A DNA stretch of 64,000 nt. Origin: Usnea hakonensis (lineage: Eukaryota > Ascomycota > Lecanoromycetes > Lecanorales > Parmeliaceae). Made by a program: the position numbers and the translations under genes. The stretch lies in assembly GCA_013423325.1 (NCBI GenBank), contig BLJB01000084.1, forward strand, positions 1 through 64,000, given 5' to 3'. Of this stretch, positions 21,761-33,841 are shown piece after piece. Within the stretch, counting starts at the first letter, position 1, and the number at the start of each line of letters is the position of its first letter. The notes under the pieces were generated by a model. It saw only the letters and a program-made list of their open reading frames with translations, was not told the origin of the DNA and searched no databases.

Positions 21761-24700
21761 GGGAGGGAGGGAGGGGGGGGAATGGATGGCTGTTTGGGGG
21801 GGGGGAGGGGGTTGGAGATAAGGTTGAGATCTGCGACGGATTTTTTTAAGGGGTTGGGAATTTGGGGCTGGGATTATACGCGGTGGGAGGGGGTGGGGGA
21901 GCAGAGTGATTGCTAAGGGGTGTGGGAAGATGGAGGAGCGGATGGAATGGGTACGTGCAGTATATGGCGATGTTGATTTTTTATGGGTGGTTGTCTTGTA
22001 GAGTGTTATTTAATTAGATATTATAATGATGATCATGTAATATGATTAGGTGTGGCTGCGCAATTTATAGAAAAGGCTATGAACTGGTTTCTGATTACTA
22101 CTGTTATTCTATACTATACTAGATTATATTCTCGACTATGTTCTCGAACTAGTATACCTTATGACCTATCGATACGATACCGCTTTTGATAGTGTCCGAT
22201 TAAACCACGATCTCGATATTAATAAGACTAAGATGTACTCCACGTAGGCGTACGGCCCCAACAAGATAAGCAGGTCCAGGCCAAACGGACACCGAGCGAG
22301 AGAGAAAGGAGAATTATCATCACCGAGCTCGTATCCACGTTCAAGTCCGAGACCTGGAATATGCTCCGACCTCTATCGTCGTCTGAGGTTTTTCCATAGT
22401 TTCCAGCAGACGGTGGTCTAGAGCCTCGACACGTTCAGATCTCTAGTCGTCGGCACATTTGGAAGATCCATAGGACACGACCCTTACATGAAGAGGTACG
22501 AGAGGAAGTTCATACCATTGTTCAGGTGGGACGTCAAGGATGCGGTGACAACCCTGTGGACGATAGAGCCGGTCTTCTCGAGCGCAGAGGTGAGAAATAA
22601 CGAAACCGACGTTAGGTCTACTCTTGCGACCTACTGCAAGCACCGAGAGTGGATCGAGCCCATATCTATAACGATGTACGCCACGACGGTCAAGCGCGGC
22701 AATAAGATCGGTGGACCGTAGGTAGGACGGGTCGCCTAGGTGGCCGGTAAGGATATGGGGTGGATCAACCTCGCGCACTCGATGTGGAACACCAGCTCGA
22801 CCTGATTCGCCAACAGCATTCACAACAAGGACAACCACTCCATCTCCTTTACGATAACTCCCGAGTCCATCAATCTGTTGGCCACCTACGCTGGCAGCAT
22901 GGCGTCGAGCCTAAATATAACCGTGTCTCTCACATCATACACATCCACGGAGCGGAAGATCCAGCCGTTGGTATATACGAACAAGTCCATGTCCATGCAC
23001 CTGGTCAAATGATTGTAGCTGGCATCGCACTCGGCTCAGTTGCGACCTCGTTCTTGTACTTGCACTTGCAGCAGAACATGAACTTGGATACAGCTCTGGA
23101 CGTTGTACTTGCTCTGGTCGGCATGCCCGTATAGTTACCGGCTCGAGAACATGTCCGGCTTCGGCAGCGGGTTGCAGGCATTGCTCGCGTTGATGATTGG
23201 CTCCCTCGACATGTATAGACGCAGGCGTTGACCGTCCTCTTGCACATGCCGGGGATGCTGCACAAACGCCGGAGGGGATATAGTTCACATTCGCGTTGTC
23301 GGCCAATTGTTATACTAGGCGACATGAGGAGCATTGTTGTCTTGTTCGCCTTCGTACACCCGTACCAGTAGATCTTCACACTGCGCTCATCATCTAGACG
23401 ACATTCGGAGCATACATCGTACGCTATCCACATTCAGGAGTAGGCACACGGACGCAGTTATACACCTCATTCTTCAGTTGATCAACGTAATATCCGACAT
23501 CGGCATCTCAGGCCTGAACAAGTGGTTAATCGGGGAGATGCTCATCTCTCGCATTCCTCTATCGATGTGGTGCCAGCAGACCAGCTCTGTCTGACTCTTG
23601 TAGTCTTGGAGACGGAGAATGCCATGGTCGTCCTTCTCGAAGTCCTTGCATATGAAAATGTACACGGTATCTCGTTGCAGATGAAGGCATGTGAGTCTTG
23701 CATATATTGAGATATTGTACGCCGGTTTACTGCCTGCCTGTATTATGTCAGCTTCGCAATGGGATACGCACCCATAGACCCGAATACGTACGTCTTATTA
23801 ACCACGAATAAGTACCTGATTGTGATTCGCTACAGCTGCGATAATTAGTATTTCCAGGCCTGGGTGTACATGATTGTGGTCTTTACCGCCACTCTGTCTC
23901 AGAGCTCAACATCACCATCTTCAAGTGCATGATGGGAGGTCTCTGTAGATCGAGGCGAGGCAAAGAGTACTAGTGCCTATTGCGGCTATTGGACTTAACA
24001 GACTCTAGGAAAGGGGCAAGGAGAATTATACATGAGTGCAGGCAATGTCGCCCACTCATCGCTCCATCGTTCAAGAGAAACCGTCATAGCCTATGTGCGC
24101 AAAAGCGCGGCAATGGCGAGCAAATGTTTTGTGCACTCTTGGTATCTCCAACAGACACGGCTAGGTAGCTGTGGGCTTGCCCAGCCTTGATTGGAGAAGA
24201 TCTAGCCATGATGCATAGTAAAAGATCCACTGCACTCAAGATGCCCAACGGTTCTTGCCCCGACCAAGAAATTGCTATGGCTTGGAGGCCTCATTTCATG
24301 TTGTCGCAGGATGCAAAATGCCCTCGTAAATGCGCACAATTGCTGCAAAAGCACTACATGCAACTTGTTCCTATGCTTCATATCTTGCGTCCAGAGCAAC
24401 AAATGCAACTTAGCCCAGTGCCGTGAATGTTGCACTCCCTCGGAGTGCTCAGACTAAAGTTCATCCTCCTCGTGGCGCTTTTCTCCCTCCCAGAGGTCAG
24501 TTGGGAGGCCTAGTCTGTTGATCTTGCACCATGAGGTTGGTGTTCTAAGCTGGTACTCGTACTTTTTCCAGCTCGTCTCGGATAGCTTGGGATTGTGAAT
24601 TGGGTTGGAGTATTGTTATGGGATGTGATTGCAGGGGGATTGCTGACTGGTGACCTTTGATGAGTGATGAGTGGAATAGGCCTTAGTGCGTGCGGGTATT

Positions 24701-25072
24701 TGATTACAGGGTCGAACGCTAGGAGCTATAGAATCTCCGGCTGCCGAGATACTTTAAGCTTTAACCGGTCTATATCTTATCTCTTGGCATGTCCGCCAAA
24801 CGTTCCCGAGGTGCGCATGCGGCGAACTCAACATGTCTCCAAACAAGTATAAAAATGATTACATTATATTGGCTTTCATCTATAACGTGATTTCTACTAC
24901 AGCCTCGCAGCTCCCTAATATTGAAATCCAAGATGCTCCTTCCTAGAGCGCCGGCAATAGCGACCCGGCCTGGTCCCAAGATGTGTGAATTTCAACCTTG
25001 TCTAAAGTCCCAACCTCCCACTTTTTAACCATCATCAACCAACAATTCTCGCTTTCATCCTTCGAATGAACT
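21761..25072. other. Gene-poor stretch with decayed coding sequence
   Basis: No intact gene. 21761-22200 is G-rich, then A+T-rich. From about 22300 to 24000 base composition becomes more balanced, and several plus-strand frames in succession look protein-like but are broken by stops and frame changes. Examples are a 77-codon piece at 22488 (RWDVKDAVTTLWTIEP) and a piece at about 22790-23000 (SSLNITVSLTSYTS). This looks like one decayed gene for a membrane or surface protein; I cannot name the family. 24500-25070 holds nothing I recognise. Confidence 0.4.
22320..23240 (+). pseudogene. Probable decayed gene, family not recognised
   Basis: Three adjacent plus-strand stretches in changing frames give plausible protein sequence: about 22318-22390 (ELVSTFKSETWNML), 22488-22721 (KFIPLFRWDVKDAV, EPVFSSAEVRNNETDV), and about 22755-23000 with several N-glycosylation-like NxS/T sites. 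Stops between and inside them include TAG and TGA codons. The gene may continue past 23240 (GSGLQALLALMIGSLDMY). Boundaries are approximate and the identity is unknown. Confidence 0.35.
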
Positions 25073-26401
25073 ATGCCCAGGCAGTCTAGTCTCTCTGGGG
25101 TCACTCCTAACGATCCACATGTCATATGGCAGTGGCAGCATCTTGAAGACTCCTCTTGGTCCCTCACTCCGCAAGACCTCCAGAACTGTTTCGGTACCGC
25201 CGCTACGTCGAGACGCTTCCTCGTCAAGCTAAACGACTTTGCCCGCTCAACCACTCTCGCTTGGCCCCACGCACTGCATTTGATTGAGCAAGAGCAGACA
25301 GCTCGCCGCACACATCAGGAAGGGAGTCGTTCAAAAGGCGTAAGCACAAAAATCGAGTGGTCGTCTACCGACATTGTCAGAGCTATGGCACGGTCCCAAC
25401 CCCAATCACAGAGCGCCAGGGTAGCCCTAGCGAATAAGGATGTGAATGGTGGAGGTACAAAAAGCGAGACTAGGAAAGCCAAAGCCACCAGTCAAACCAC
25501 CAGAAGGAAGCAAAGAGCAGACGAGGTTGATGAAGAGGAAGACGAGGAAGAAGATGGGACAGAGAAAAAAGTCGAAAGTCAGGTTGATGAAGCCAATAAA
25601 AACGAGCAAGAGAATGGAGGAGAGACAACAGTCGAGAGTCACGTTGATGAAGTTATTGAAGACGAGCAAGAGAATGGAAGAGAGAATGGAGGAGAGACAA
25701 CAGTCGAGAGTCAAGATGTTGAAGAGGAAGGAGCTTCGGAGCCGACAGAGCATCAAGACTTTGATCAGTCTGATTTTATGCCCGATCATGCCCAAGAGAG
25801 CCCCAGCAAGGAGAAGACACGGAACTGCAAAAGGCCGCAAAGTGAGCTCGAGCATGCTGACAACCGGGGTACTACTTCGTTGAAGAAGCTCAAGTCATCA
25901 AGTGATATCCTAGATATGCCATCAATGCAGGACCAACCCCTCTCCTCCTACTTCTCCAAAGTCTTCACCAACGTCGAAGAACTTGTCATCGCCCGCCTCG
26001 ACGAGCAGATCGGACATATCAGGCTAATAGACAACAGCCTCTCCACTCTTCGCCGCACAGTCACATCGCTTCGCTCCGAAATTGAAGCCGCCAAAGCCCA
26101 GGTTCGCGACTCGAAGACAAGAACGGAGAACTTGAACGAGCTCATTGGCAATTGGGACGGGTTCGATGACGGATCAGAGGCCGTTCAAGCACTAAAACGC
26201 CAGGTCCACGAGACTACTGCAACACATGAGAGAAGCCAGGAAGAGGCACAGTGCAAATATGACGCGGCAGAGGAGGAGATCCGGGACGTAGAGGGACGGC
26301 GTCAAGGTTTGGAGATTGGCGTATTACAGACTAAGGCGTGGTGGCAGAAGTCAAAGGCGGCGCTTTTCCCTCTTCCCAGTGCGCTGGATCTGGGCTGCTA
26401 G
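25073..26401 (+). CDS. Unrecognised acidic coiled-coil protein
   Basis: A single open frame of 442 aa begins MPRQSSLSG. The first 80 residues form a Trp-rich domain (VIWQWQHLED, FARSTTLAWPHALHLIE). A central acidic stretch (about residues 155-235) contains internal repeats of EQENGGETTVES(H/Q)VDE, encoded by duplicated DNA at about 25566-25731. The C-terminal 150 residues (SLRSEIEAAKAQVRDS onward) have heptad-like spacing and charges, so a coiled coil is likely. Small basic clusters (TRRKQR, KKLKSSS) may act as nuclear signals. The last dozen residues are uncertain: a splice site near 26390 could extend the protein into the next frame. No family recognised. Confidence 0.6.
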   Translation: MPRQSSLSGVTPNDPHVIWQWQHLEDSSWSLTPQDLQNCFGTAATSRRFLVKLNDFARSTTLAWPHALHLIEQEQTARRTHQEGSRSKGVSTKIEWSSTDIVRAMARSQPQSQSARVALANKDVNGGGTKSETRKAKATSQTTRRKQRADEVDEEEDEEEDGTEKKVESQVDEANKNEQENGGETTVESHVDEVIEDEQENGRENGGETTVESQDVEEEGASEPTEHQDFDQSDFMPDHAQESPSKEKTRNCKRPQSELEHADNRGTTSLKKLKSSSDILDMPSMQDQPLSSYFSKVFTNVEELVIARLDEQIGHIRLIDNSLSTLRRTVTSLRSEIEAAKAQVRDSKTRTENLNELIGNWDGFDDGSEAVQALKRQVHETTATHERSQEEAQCKYDAAEEEIRDVEGRRQGLEIGVLQTKAWWQKSKAALFPLPSALDLGC

Positions 26402-26735
26402 GCGTAGCACAGAGCGATGGCCCACTATTTGGGACGACGAGAAGCCTAGAGAGCTCGTCACTACCGGAGAGGACTCCTGACTTGGACGTCCAGAGCTTTG
26501 ATGTGGAAGTCTATAGAGTTCATGATACCCAACCTCCCGTCTAATCCCATTCCTCAATCCTTTACCGCCTTCTATGATACCTATCTTATAATGCTATCTC
26601 CCTTTCCCTCCCTCTTCTTCGCCTCCTCCTCCGCCTCTCCTACAATCTCTCTACTCTCAATTCGACGCTTCCTCCAAGAGCTTCACTACTAGTCCACTCA
26701 AATCGTCTTAATGAATTCCCCCCCCCCCCTCCTGT

Positions 26736-26747
26736 GTTACACGTGTA
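26736..26747. repeat. GTTACACGTGTA palindromic motif, copy 1
   Basis: A near-palindrome centred on CACGTG. Related copies lie at 27943 and 28508. It could be a transposon-end remnant or an E-box-like protein-binding site. Confidence 0.5.
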
Positions 26748-27942
26748 GCGCGTCGGTGTTAGGAATGGATAGTGTGTTAGTGGTAGACATACAATAAGCA
26801 AGAGGTTGATGCAGTCATTTCACACCTTTTTTCTCTTTTCTCTTTTCGCTTTGGGGCAAGGACTTTCACTTGTTCGTCTTTATTGTCATAATCATAATCA
26901 ACTATCCACTCCATCACCATCAAAATCACCATCACCGTCCAGCTTACATATAAAATCCAAATTCTATTCCTATACCAAAAACTTTATTATCATTACATTA
27001 AATCATTATATTATCCTTTCGTAATGCCATCTCATCTTTTATAAAAGAATATATATACATATATACATTCCTTTCCTTTAGTAGCTATACAAACAATACC
27101 CCCCCCCTGAGAATCACATCTAGCGAATACGAGAATACTGGTATAGAGTAAGAGTCTAAGAGGACAAAGGTAGTAAACCTCCAAGAGTCCAACGCTTTGA
27201 TCGTTAAAACTTAAGGTCTTTAAAGTTTTCTTGTATCTATAATAGATGTCAGCAGAGCTTCGAAGCTTTTTTATCTACCTCGCTAGCGGGGGAACGAAGT
27301 CCGGATACAATATAGATAGTGCTCTCAGAGTCCACCATACGTAACCTCTCCTCCTCATCCTTCTTCTTCCTCCTCCCGCATCCCACCCATAATCGCACCA
27401 AACCAACAAACAAAATCTGCCACCCACTCAACACCCCACCCCACCACCTTTACAACATTCCGCTCAGTCGCCCGATCACAAAGCCAGCTAATCAAGAAGA
27501 GGAGGAGCAACATGCGCAACAGCCATTACATACCGAGAGCACTGCGAAGAAGCAGAACAGCCCCCGAAGCGGGTAAAGGCTCTATCATCATCTCTAGACA
27601 AGGTAATCGTCGTAGAGGGAGACACTCATTGCGAAGCAATCCAGAGAGAGTGGGAGGGGAGGGGAAAAGAGATTGCGAATAGTAAGGGTGCTTGAGTATG
27701 ATGGTTTGAAGATTGAGATTTGATTTGATTTTGCAGCAGCTGGGTACTCAGATTCCAGCTTTTCTTCTTTGAGCGCGGCCACCACAACAGGCCATTGCGG
27801 AAGGAAATGCGGAGAAGGCTGCGGAGACTGTATTGAAACTCGAGAGCTTGCACCACAATACCACTGCCACAAACACCGCCGGCGCTAGAGCGTTTAGGAC
27901 GAGGACGAAATTCCCAGGTGTAGGAGGATTGTACTTAGGTGT

Positions 27943-27956
27943 GTTACACGTGTAAC
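27943..27956. repeat. GTTACACGTGTAAC palindrome, copy 2
   Basis: A perfect 14-bp palindrome. Flanks match copy 1 in the same orientation (TGT before and CGC after), so the two copies look like direct repeats 1.2 kb apart. Confidence 0.6.
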
Positions 27957-28507
27957 GCATTTTATATATGCAAAGATTATGATTGCCGGACTTGGTTTAG
28001 ATATCCCAAGTAGTATATCTATGTCTACCTTACTCTGTAATAAGTAGACTTGAAGTAAAGTGTCAAGTACTTAACATGACTTTTCAAACAAAGCGCGCTT
28101 CATGTGGTATCAAGCGTGGAAGGTTACGCTAGGGGTGTACGAGTCCATATCCGTATGCACCAAGTGGATTGTTGTGTGTCTATGATATGTGTTAATTTGG
28201 TGACGCTGTAGGGCGATAGAGAAAAGGTTCTAGGTTCCAGGTATAGGTATGATTAAAATCTATATAACTAGATATCTAAGAGGCATTGATTTTGATCTCC
28301 AGAAACTCCCCTAGATCCTATCCTATTCAACATGTATTTCGGGTATTTAGAACCCCTGACCACTACTAAGAGAAAGGCTGGGAATTAATCCAACACAAGC
28401 GAAATTGCCCAATTCCAATTTCCCACAGGCATTAGGGATTAGTTATGTTGATTAAGTAGGGTAGAGATGGACTAGCGTTGGTTTGCGGCCTTGGATACTC
28501 TAAATAG

Positions 28508-28521
28508 GTTACACGTGTTAC
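28508..28521. repeat. GTTACACGTGTTAC motif, copy 3
   Basis: Third copy of the CACGTG-centred motif within 1.8 kb, with one inserted T. Confidence 0.5.
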
Positions 28522-29589
28522 ATTTGATCTCATACTTCTTGATTCTTTCACAAGTGGGAGACGGGCGCTTGATTGCGAATTCGTTGTGGCAATGTTATGT
28601 TCTAGGAGAGGAATATTGCTTCGTACTAGGTTACTCTATATTTATATACCTCCAGGAAGATAGACCAGGGCGTCACGCCCTAAGCAAGACCGACTACCCC
28701 TCACCATCATCCTCATCTGCGACATCATATCCCATAACGTGAGCAAAGCGCGTACAATCAAACAGGTCCATTTGATCTCATGGTCTAGCACGTTCTACAG
28801 CCGACGCTCCTCAACTTGTACAGCGAGCTTGACCAAGTCATCAACGCGAGTGCTCTCCGTATGGATATCGTGGCAGCAGATCGTGGTGCCTCGGGGCGTA
28901 TCGAGCTCTGGCAAGAGCCTGGTAATACGGAGACGTCGTTAGAGTCATGGCGTTTCATTCTCATACCCTTGGCTTTAGTTCTATAGCTAGGAGTCTGTTC
29001 AATCAAGCTTCTGGTAGACTATTCTAGTCCTTCTTCCTTGGCTCACCCTCCGCCTGCCTCACTCCTCTTCGCTGCACTGTTACGGATCCGACAGGCCAAG
29101 GTCCCCTTCCCAACGCCGAGTGCGGATAGGATCCCGCCTTCCCCATCGGTCTCATCACGTTAAATGTTTTATAACTCGACCCAGGTCCATCGTCCGCGTC
29201 CCTTGCGCGTTTCGAAGCACTCGGTATACGGGACGTGATACTCCTACGTATGGCCACAGAATGCTTCAAACCTTCTGGGTTGGCGGGATACGCTTTTTGA
29301 AAGTAGATCAATTGAAGATACATTAAGGCATAGGATCAGGGCTTCGATGCGCTTCTACCGATTCCGGCCTGGAATCCGATGTCAGTGCGCTTAGTGCTAG
29401 AGCGCGCTTAGTAGCAGCAGCAAAAGCCTGTGATCGGTCCGCGTTTTTCAGATTGGTAGTTTTGAGAGCAGGAGCCTGGGGGCAGTCCGATAGAGTTTCC
29501 TATATCGGACTTGGTAACAAATACTAGGACCCAGAGAGGAGGGATAGATTAATTCATAGCCTTATCCATATACACAACAGGTTCCAATT

Positions 29590-29780
29590 GACAGCTACCA
29601 ACTTCATCTCGCAGAGAAAACCTCCCCATAGATCTGGACACAACGTCTTCAAAAATGTTTTAAGCACCCTTCGTCGCTATTTGAACAATATCTCCGCCCA
29701 CTTAGTCTGAGCCTTGGTGCTTTCGCTATCGCTGTGTCGATTCCATCAGGCGTGGAAGGATTTACGACCTCGAGAAGTCC
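29590..29780 (-). repeat. Dispersed repeat, copy B (partner at about 9100-9290)
   Basis: Matches copy A in the same orientation, including CATCTCGCAGAG, AAGCACCCTTCGTCGCT and GTCGATTCCATCAGGCGT. On the minus strand it lies inside an 81-codon frame with NPSTPDGID. The divergence pattern (many C/T and G/A differences) fits old repeat copies. Confidence 0.65.
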
Positions 29781-31524
29781 GCTGTTGGCCGGGTAGTAGC
29801 GTTGTATGGCGCTCGACCCTGAGACCTGATGCTCTTGTTGGCTAAAGTACAGCCATGTTGAGGGGAATAGTACCTTGATTGCAGGATCCTCCAAGACTAT
29901 GCCACTCCACTCAGGAAGAGTGAAGACATGGCAGAGACTCTGAATCGATTTATATGTCAGACGTTGGAGCCTCGGTGTCTTTTCCTAACAAGTATTGCTC
30001 CGACGTGGGCTTTGTTGTTGCGCTCCATTCAAGTCCAAGAATATAGCAGCTGAGCTGACCTCTTCAGGCACTTCATTCTCGGCTAGTAGGAGAGGGCGTG
30101 GATGGCCTTTCTGTAGCCAATTGGTGAGAGAAGGAAAGATTGCCCATGCTCATCGATCCAGGAGAGACTCGCGAGAGGCTCCGAGAAATGAAGTTTTGGT
30201 TGTCATGCTCTTCCTAGTGCTGTCTCGGCTGGACCAGCGTGTAGGTGACGAGACTTATGCCAGTGGCGCCCCGCTTGGGAACGAAGCCGGATCGCATCTT
30301 GTCGAACGAGGGGTGTAGGTCTTCTCATGAGGGGAGACAATTGGACTTGGCGTTGGTCACGTTATGGCCCGTCTTTTCTCCAGACCGTGCCGAACCGTTG
30401 CGTTACTGTGGAACCAAGCTGTTTCCCTCTCCGGACATAGATGGGCGACCTCGCAGTCTCCGGCATATTCTGTCATCCGGCGGCTCTGGTCTCGGACCCT
30501 TACGGTATCCGAAGTAGATTGACTTGTGGTATTGCCATGCTCGCCATCTGCTTCCTTGTCTCAGGTATACTATGGTGGGAAATTGCTACTGACGGGAGCT
30601 GGGGACGTCTGGATGAAGATATTGAGGCGAGTCGGCGGTAGAAGAATGAAAACACTCTTATGGCTCGGCTTGGGAGGGCATGCTTGAAGCTTCGCGGCCG
30701 GAGACTGACAGATCTGGAGCGTAAGGTAGTCAGCAAAAGAGCTACTCTCGTTCACAACACTACCCCTCATCACAATAGGGGGGCTGATATTGGGGAGCTA
30801 AATAGGGACAAGGAAGGAGGACCTGTGATTCAAGAGCACATCTTCATCGGTCTCGGAAATCCTCGCTCCAGTCGCTTGCATGGATGGGTAGCCATCCCAG
30901 CGGCTGCCTGCAATGATGGAACATACGACATGGGCGGTACCAGGACCACCCGCCAGACCATCAAATCCCAGCAGGCTGAACAAGACATGCTTTGCTTCTT
31001 TCAGGGCTAGATATATGAGGGAAATCTAACGTGGGAGAGGGATGGTACAAAGATGAAGGAGCCGCTATGATGGACGCTATCTCTAGGCGTCGTCGCGAAT
31101 ACCATTGCAACGGTAGCCCACAGTCCTATACACAGAACGTTTAGGTGAATTGAGCGTTTTATTCGTCTACCTATACCATGCCGCTGCTATTGGTGTTGTT
31201 GATGTTATTGCTCTTGTTGCTATACTTTTCATAAAGTATAGGTACTGTGGTACTCTAAAGTACGTGCCTCGGTACATTTCTTAACTCCGGCAAATCCCCG
31301 AACAAAGTCGGAAGAAGGTTTCACCGTGTTTACTATTCTCTGTTTACTCTTTACCTTCCAACATAGAGTATGCTTATGGATGGCCTCTCAACTGGCTACT
31401 AATACCATCTACATCCTTACTACTCTCTTCGCGAGAATTGAATATTCCGCTTTCTTAAGCGCAATGAAGGAGAGAGATAAGAGATGGTCAGGTATAGCTG
31501 AATGCTAAGTGCCCTAACACTTCA

Positions 31525-33142
31525 ATGGAATCGACCACTTATACTCATCTTGAACTCATCAACCATAACCAAGCTGCCTGTGCTCAAGATGTCTACTTAG
31601 ACACCGATCATTCTACATCTACACTTCCTACCGGTACCTGCCCAAGGAACCTACCGCCCACCTCTACCTCTGACTTACAGCCTCTCCATTACCCCATCGA
31701 GTCCAGCAGTAATACCTCTACCTCCCATTCCACCGTTGACTCCTGGCTGGAAAACATACTCTACTCTACATCTGCCACCTTGGAAACCGCCAATACGCGT
31801 CACAGCACTGGCTCTACTTGTGAGCCAATCCTCCATTCCACCGGCGGTGACCAGCATTCGGAGCCACTAAAGGGCTCGAGTCGAAAGCGCAAGCGCACTG
31901 GAGGCTCCTCCCACAGACCGCGTTTGACAAGAAAGGCGCTAGAAATCATGGATGCAAGCGCCAGTCTTCAGAATGTAAGCTGCCCACGGGATCAACCACT
32001 CCTCAAGAGTCGCACTCATCTGATACTAGACCCCTCCGAAGACCCCTCAAAAGCCTCTCGGGCATCCTGCAGAAACCCTCCCTCATGATGATGTGCTTGT
32101 CGATTCCTCGGAAACGTCTTCAAAGGCTTCGAATAATGTTGGTGATATTAGAAGCTTCATGGAGCAGCATGGCATGTACCTGATGAAGAACAAGCTTGAC
32201 ACACCCGAGTGCGCCTTGTTCAAAGACATCGCCTGCGCCGTGGTCAATGACCAGCGCGAATCAGCAATGAGGGATATCTCAGTCAGGAAGGTTCAAAGGG
32301 CTGCAGACAAAGGGCATTTTGAATCCGAGGATCAGATTTTAAGCAAGCTCCTACCTCTCATCGTCAAAGAATCTCGCTTTACCGACGATGAGTTTGATGA
32401 TACCGGTCTTGAGGTAGTCCCGAACAGGGAATTCAAGAGAGGATACCTACCGAACCGCTTCAAGGACTTCGGCTTTGACAACATAGCTACCTTCCTTCAG
32501 AAGAAACAAGGCGGTAAGAACTCTAAACCCGACCGCGTCTATGGCCTCAAGACTGGCACATTCCCGTTGCCCAAAGGCATGATGATTAGAGACGAGACCC
32601 ACCACATCCTTGAGATCGTTCCGACCATCTGCCACGGCTTCTTTGTTATCGAAGGAAAATCCAGCAATGGTGGGAGCATGGCCAAAGCATTATTACAAGC
32701 CTGCCGTGCATGCGCCGTCCTCATCTGCGCCGCACGTACGCTGCTGGAGAAGACGGGCCAGGGAAACAGCGAGTACGGCCCCGACCAACGCACATTTGTC
32801 TACAGCTGCACAATGGACGCAGCCGTCATGACTTTTTGGGTGAATTTCGCCTGTGTGGAGAATGATCACCAGGACAAGAAAATAGTATCTTACTACATGG
32901 AGCGCATTGCCAGTAAGAATTTTTGGGATGGGGAAAATCCGAGAATCATGCGTATGATTTGCCACAACATCATCGAGTGGGGCGTTAGGACAAGATATCA
33001 GGCGCTCAAGACGATGTGTGATACAATTTATCGTTTTGATAATGACAAGCTTCTCGAAGAAGCGAAAAAATCTCCAAGGAAGCGAAAGGCTCGAGATCGT
33101 AATTCTGTTGGTAGCTCCCAAGCCGTTGCTTCGTGTTCATAG
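31525..33142 (+). CDS. DUF7924-like protein, PD-(D/E)XK-type (copy 2)
   Basis: Exons 31525-31974 and 32030-33142 with a 55-nt intron (GTAAGC...GATACTAG) give a 520-aa protein. The N-terminal exon is Ser/Thr-rich and ends in a basic stretch (SRKRKRTGG, RPRLTRKALE), a possible nuclear signal. The second exon has PDRVYGL (D about residue 318), FPLP, and FFVIEGK (E about 358, K about 360), then a helix ending in ACAVLICAARTLLE and a strand FVYSCTMDA. The D-to-E spacing (40) is nearly that of copy 1 (39), and the intron is in phase 0 at the matching place just before the conserved domain, so the two genes are paralogues. The fold assignment to PD-(D/E)XK comes from motif order. Catalytic activity and function are unknown. 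Confidence 0.75.
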
Positions 33143-33841
33143 CCTCGAGCGCGTCCTGTCCAAAACGGCGAAGAAACCGGCTCTGGATCGTAATGTGAGT
33201 AGATGGATCGTGCAGGACTCAGTGACTGGCTAACAGTGCTACAGCTGAAATTTCCACGGAAATTTACACCTCGGAAGCCGTGGCAGCCACTTAGATTGCG
33301 CGATCGCAGGACACTGCGAAAGCTATATACGGCATGATCAACTTTGTCATCGGATGTACTTGATGCAATAGCCGAGTCGACGCCCACGACATTGAGGACT
33401 AAGACAACGTTCCAAGCGCTCGGTGAGTAATATGCAAGAAGACTACCAGGCGCTGAACAGTACGCAGGCGCGATTCCAGACGCGAGTGTCCTAAAACTTT
33501 GATGTTATTAGGGAAAAAGGAAGATCGGGCAACAGATACTTCTATCCTTGCTTTGCAGGATCCAAAAATGGAATATCCTGCCAAATCCAAACTTCGGGTA
33601 GAGACAACAGTGCAACAGAGTCCCTAATGTTTAAGAAATACGTTTGCTATGTCAATTCGATGGTCTAAGTGTATCAATCTCATCAGCAGAACCCTACCCA
33701 TGTCCATAGCACTGTGTTTTATCTCTGCTTCTCTTTTCTCCAAAGAAGCCTCGGCGTATTGTAACAACGTGCCCGCGAAAAAGAAATTCCATGCCTTTAT
33801 GGCTAATGGGGATAATATGGTGACAGCTAGGCAGCAATAGT
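33143..33841. other. Intergenic, no gene seen
   Basis: Contains short frames on both strands without recognisable domains. A missing N-terminal half of the MFS remnant might be expected here, but I could not find it. Confidence 0.4.

Larger units (their letters stand above)
26402..31524. other. Long gene-poor stretch
   Basis: No recognised gene in 5.1 kb. There are C runs near 26720 and 27100, three copies of a GTTACACGTGT palindrome (listed), microsatellite-like CTTCCTCC blocks at 27350, and the second copy of the dispersed repeat at about 29590-29780. Several 60-116-codon frames exist (for example 29995-30318 and 30660-31010 on the plus strand) but none has a domain I know. The stretch could contain decayed genes. 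Confidence 0.4.

Noticed and set aside
24272..24457. A 61-codon plus-strand frame with ten Cys, resembling a small secreted protein
   Set aside because: It has no ATG start or signal peptide, and the cysteines are scattered in decayed sequence with competing frames.
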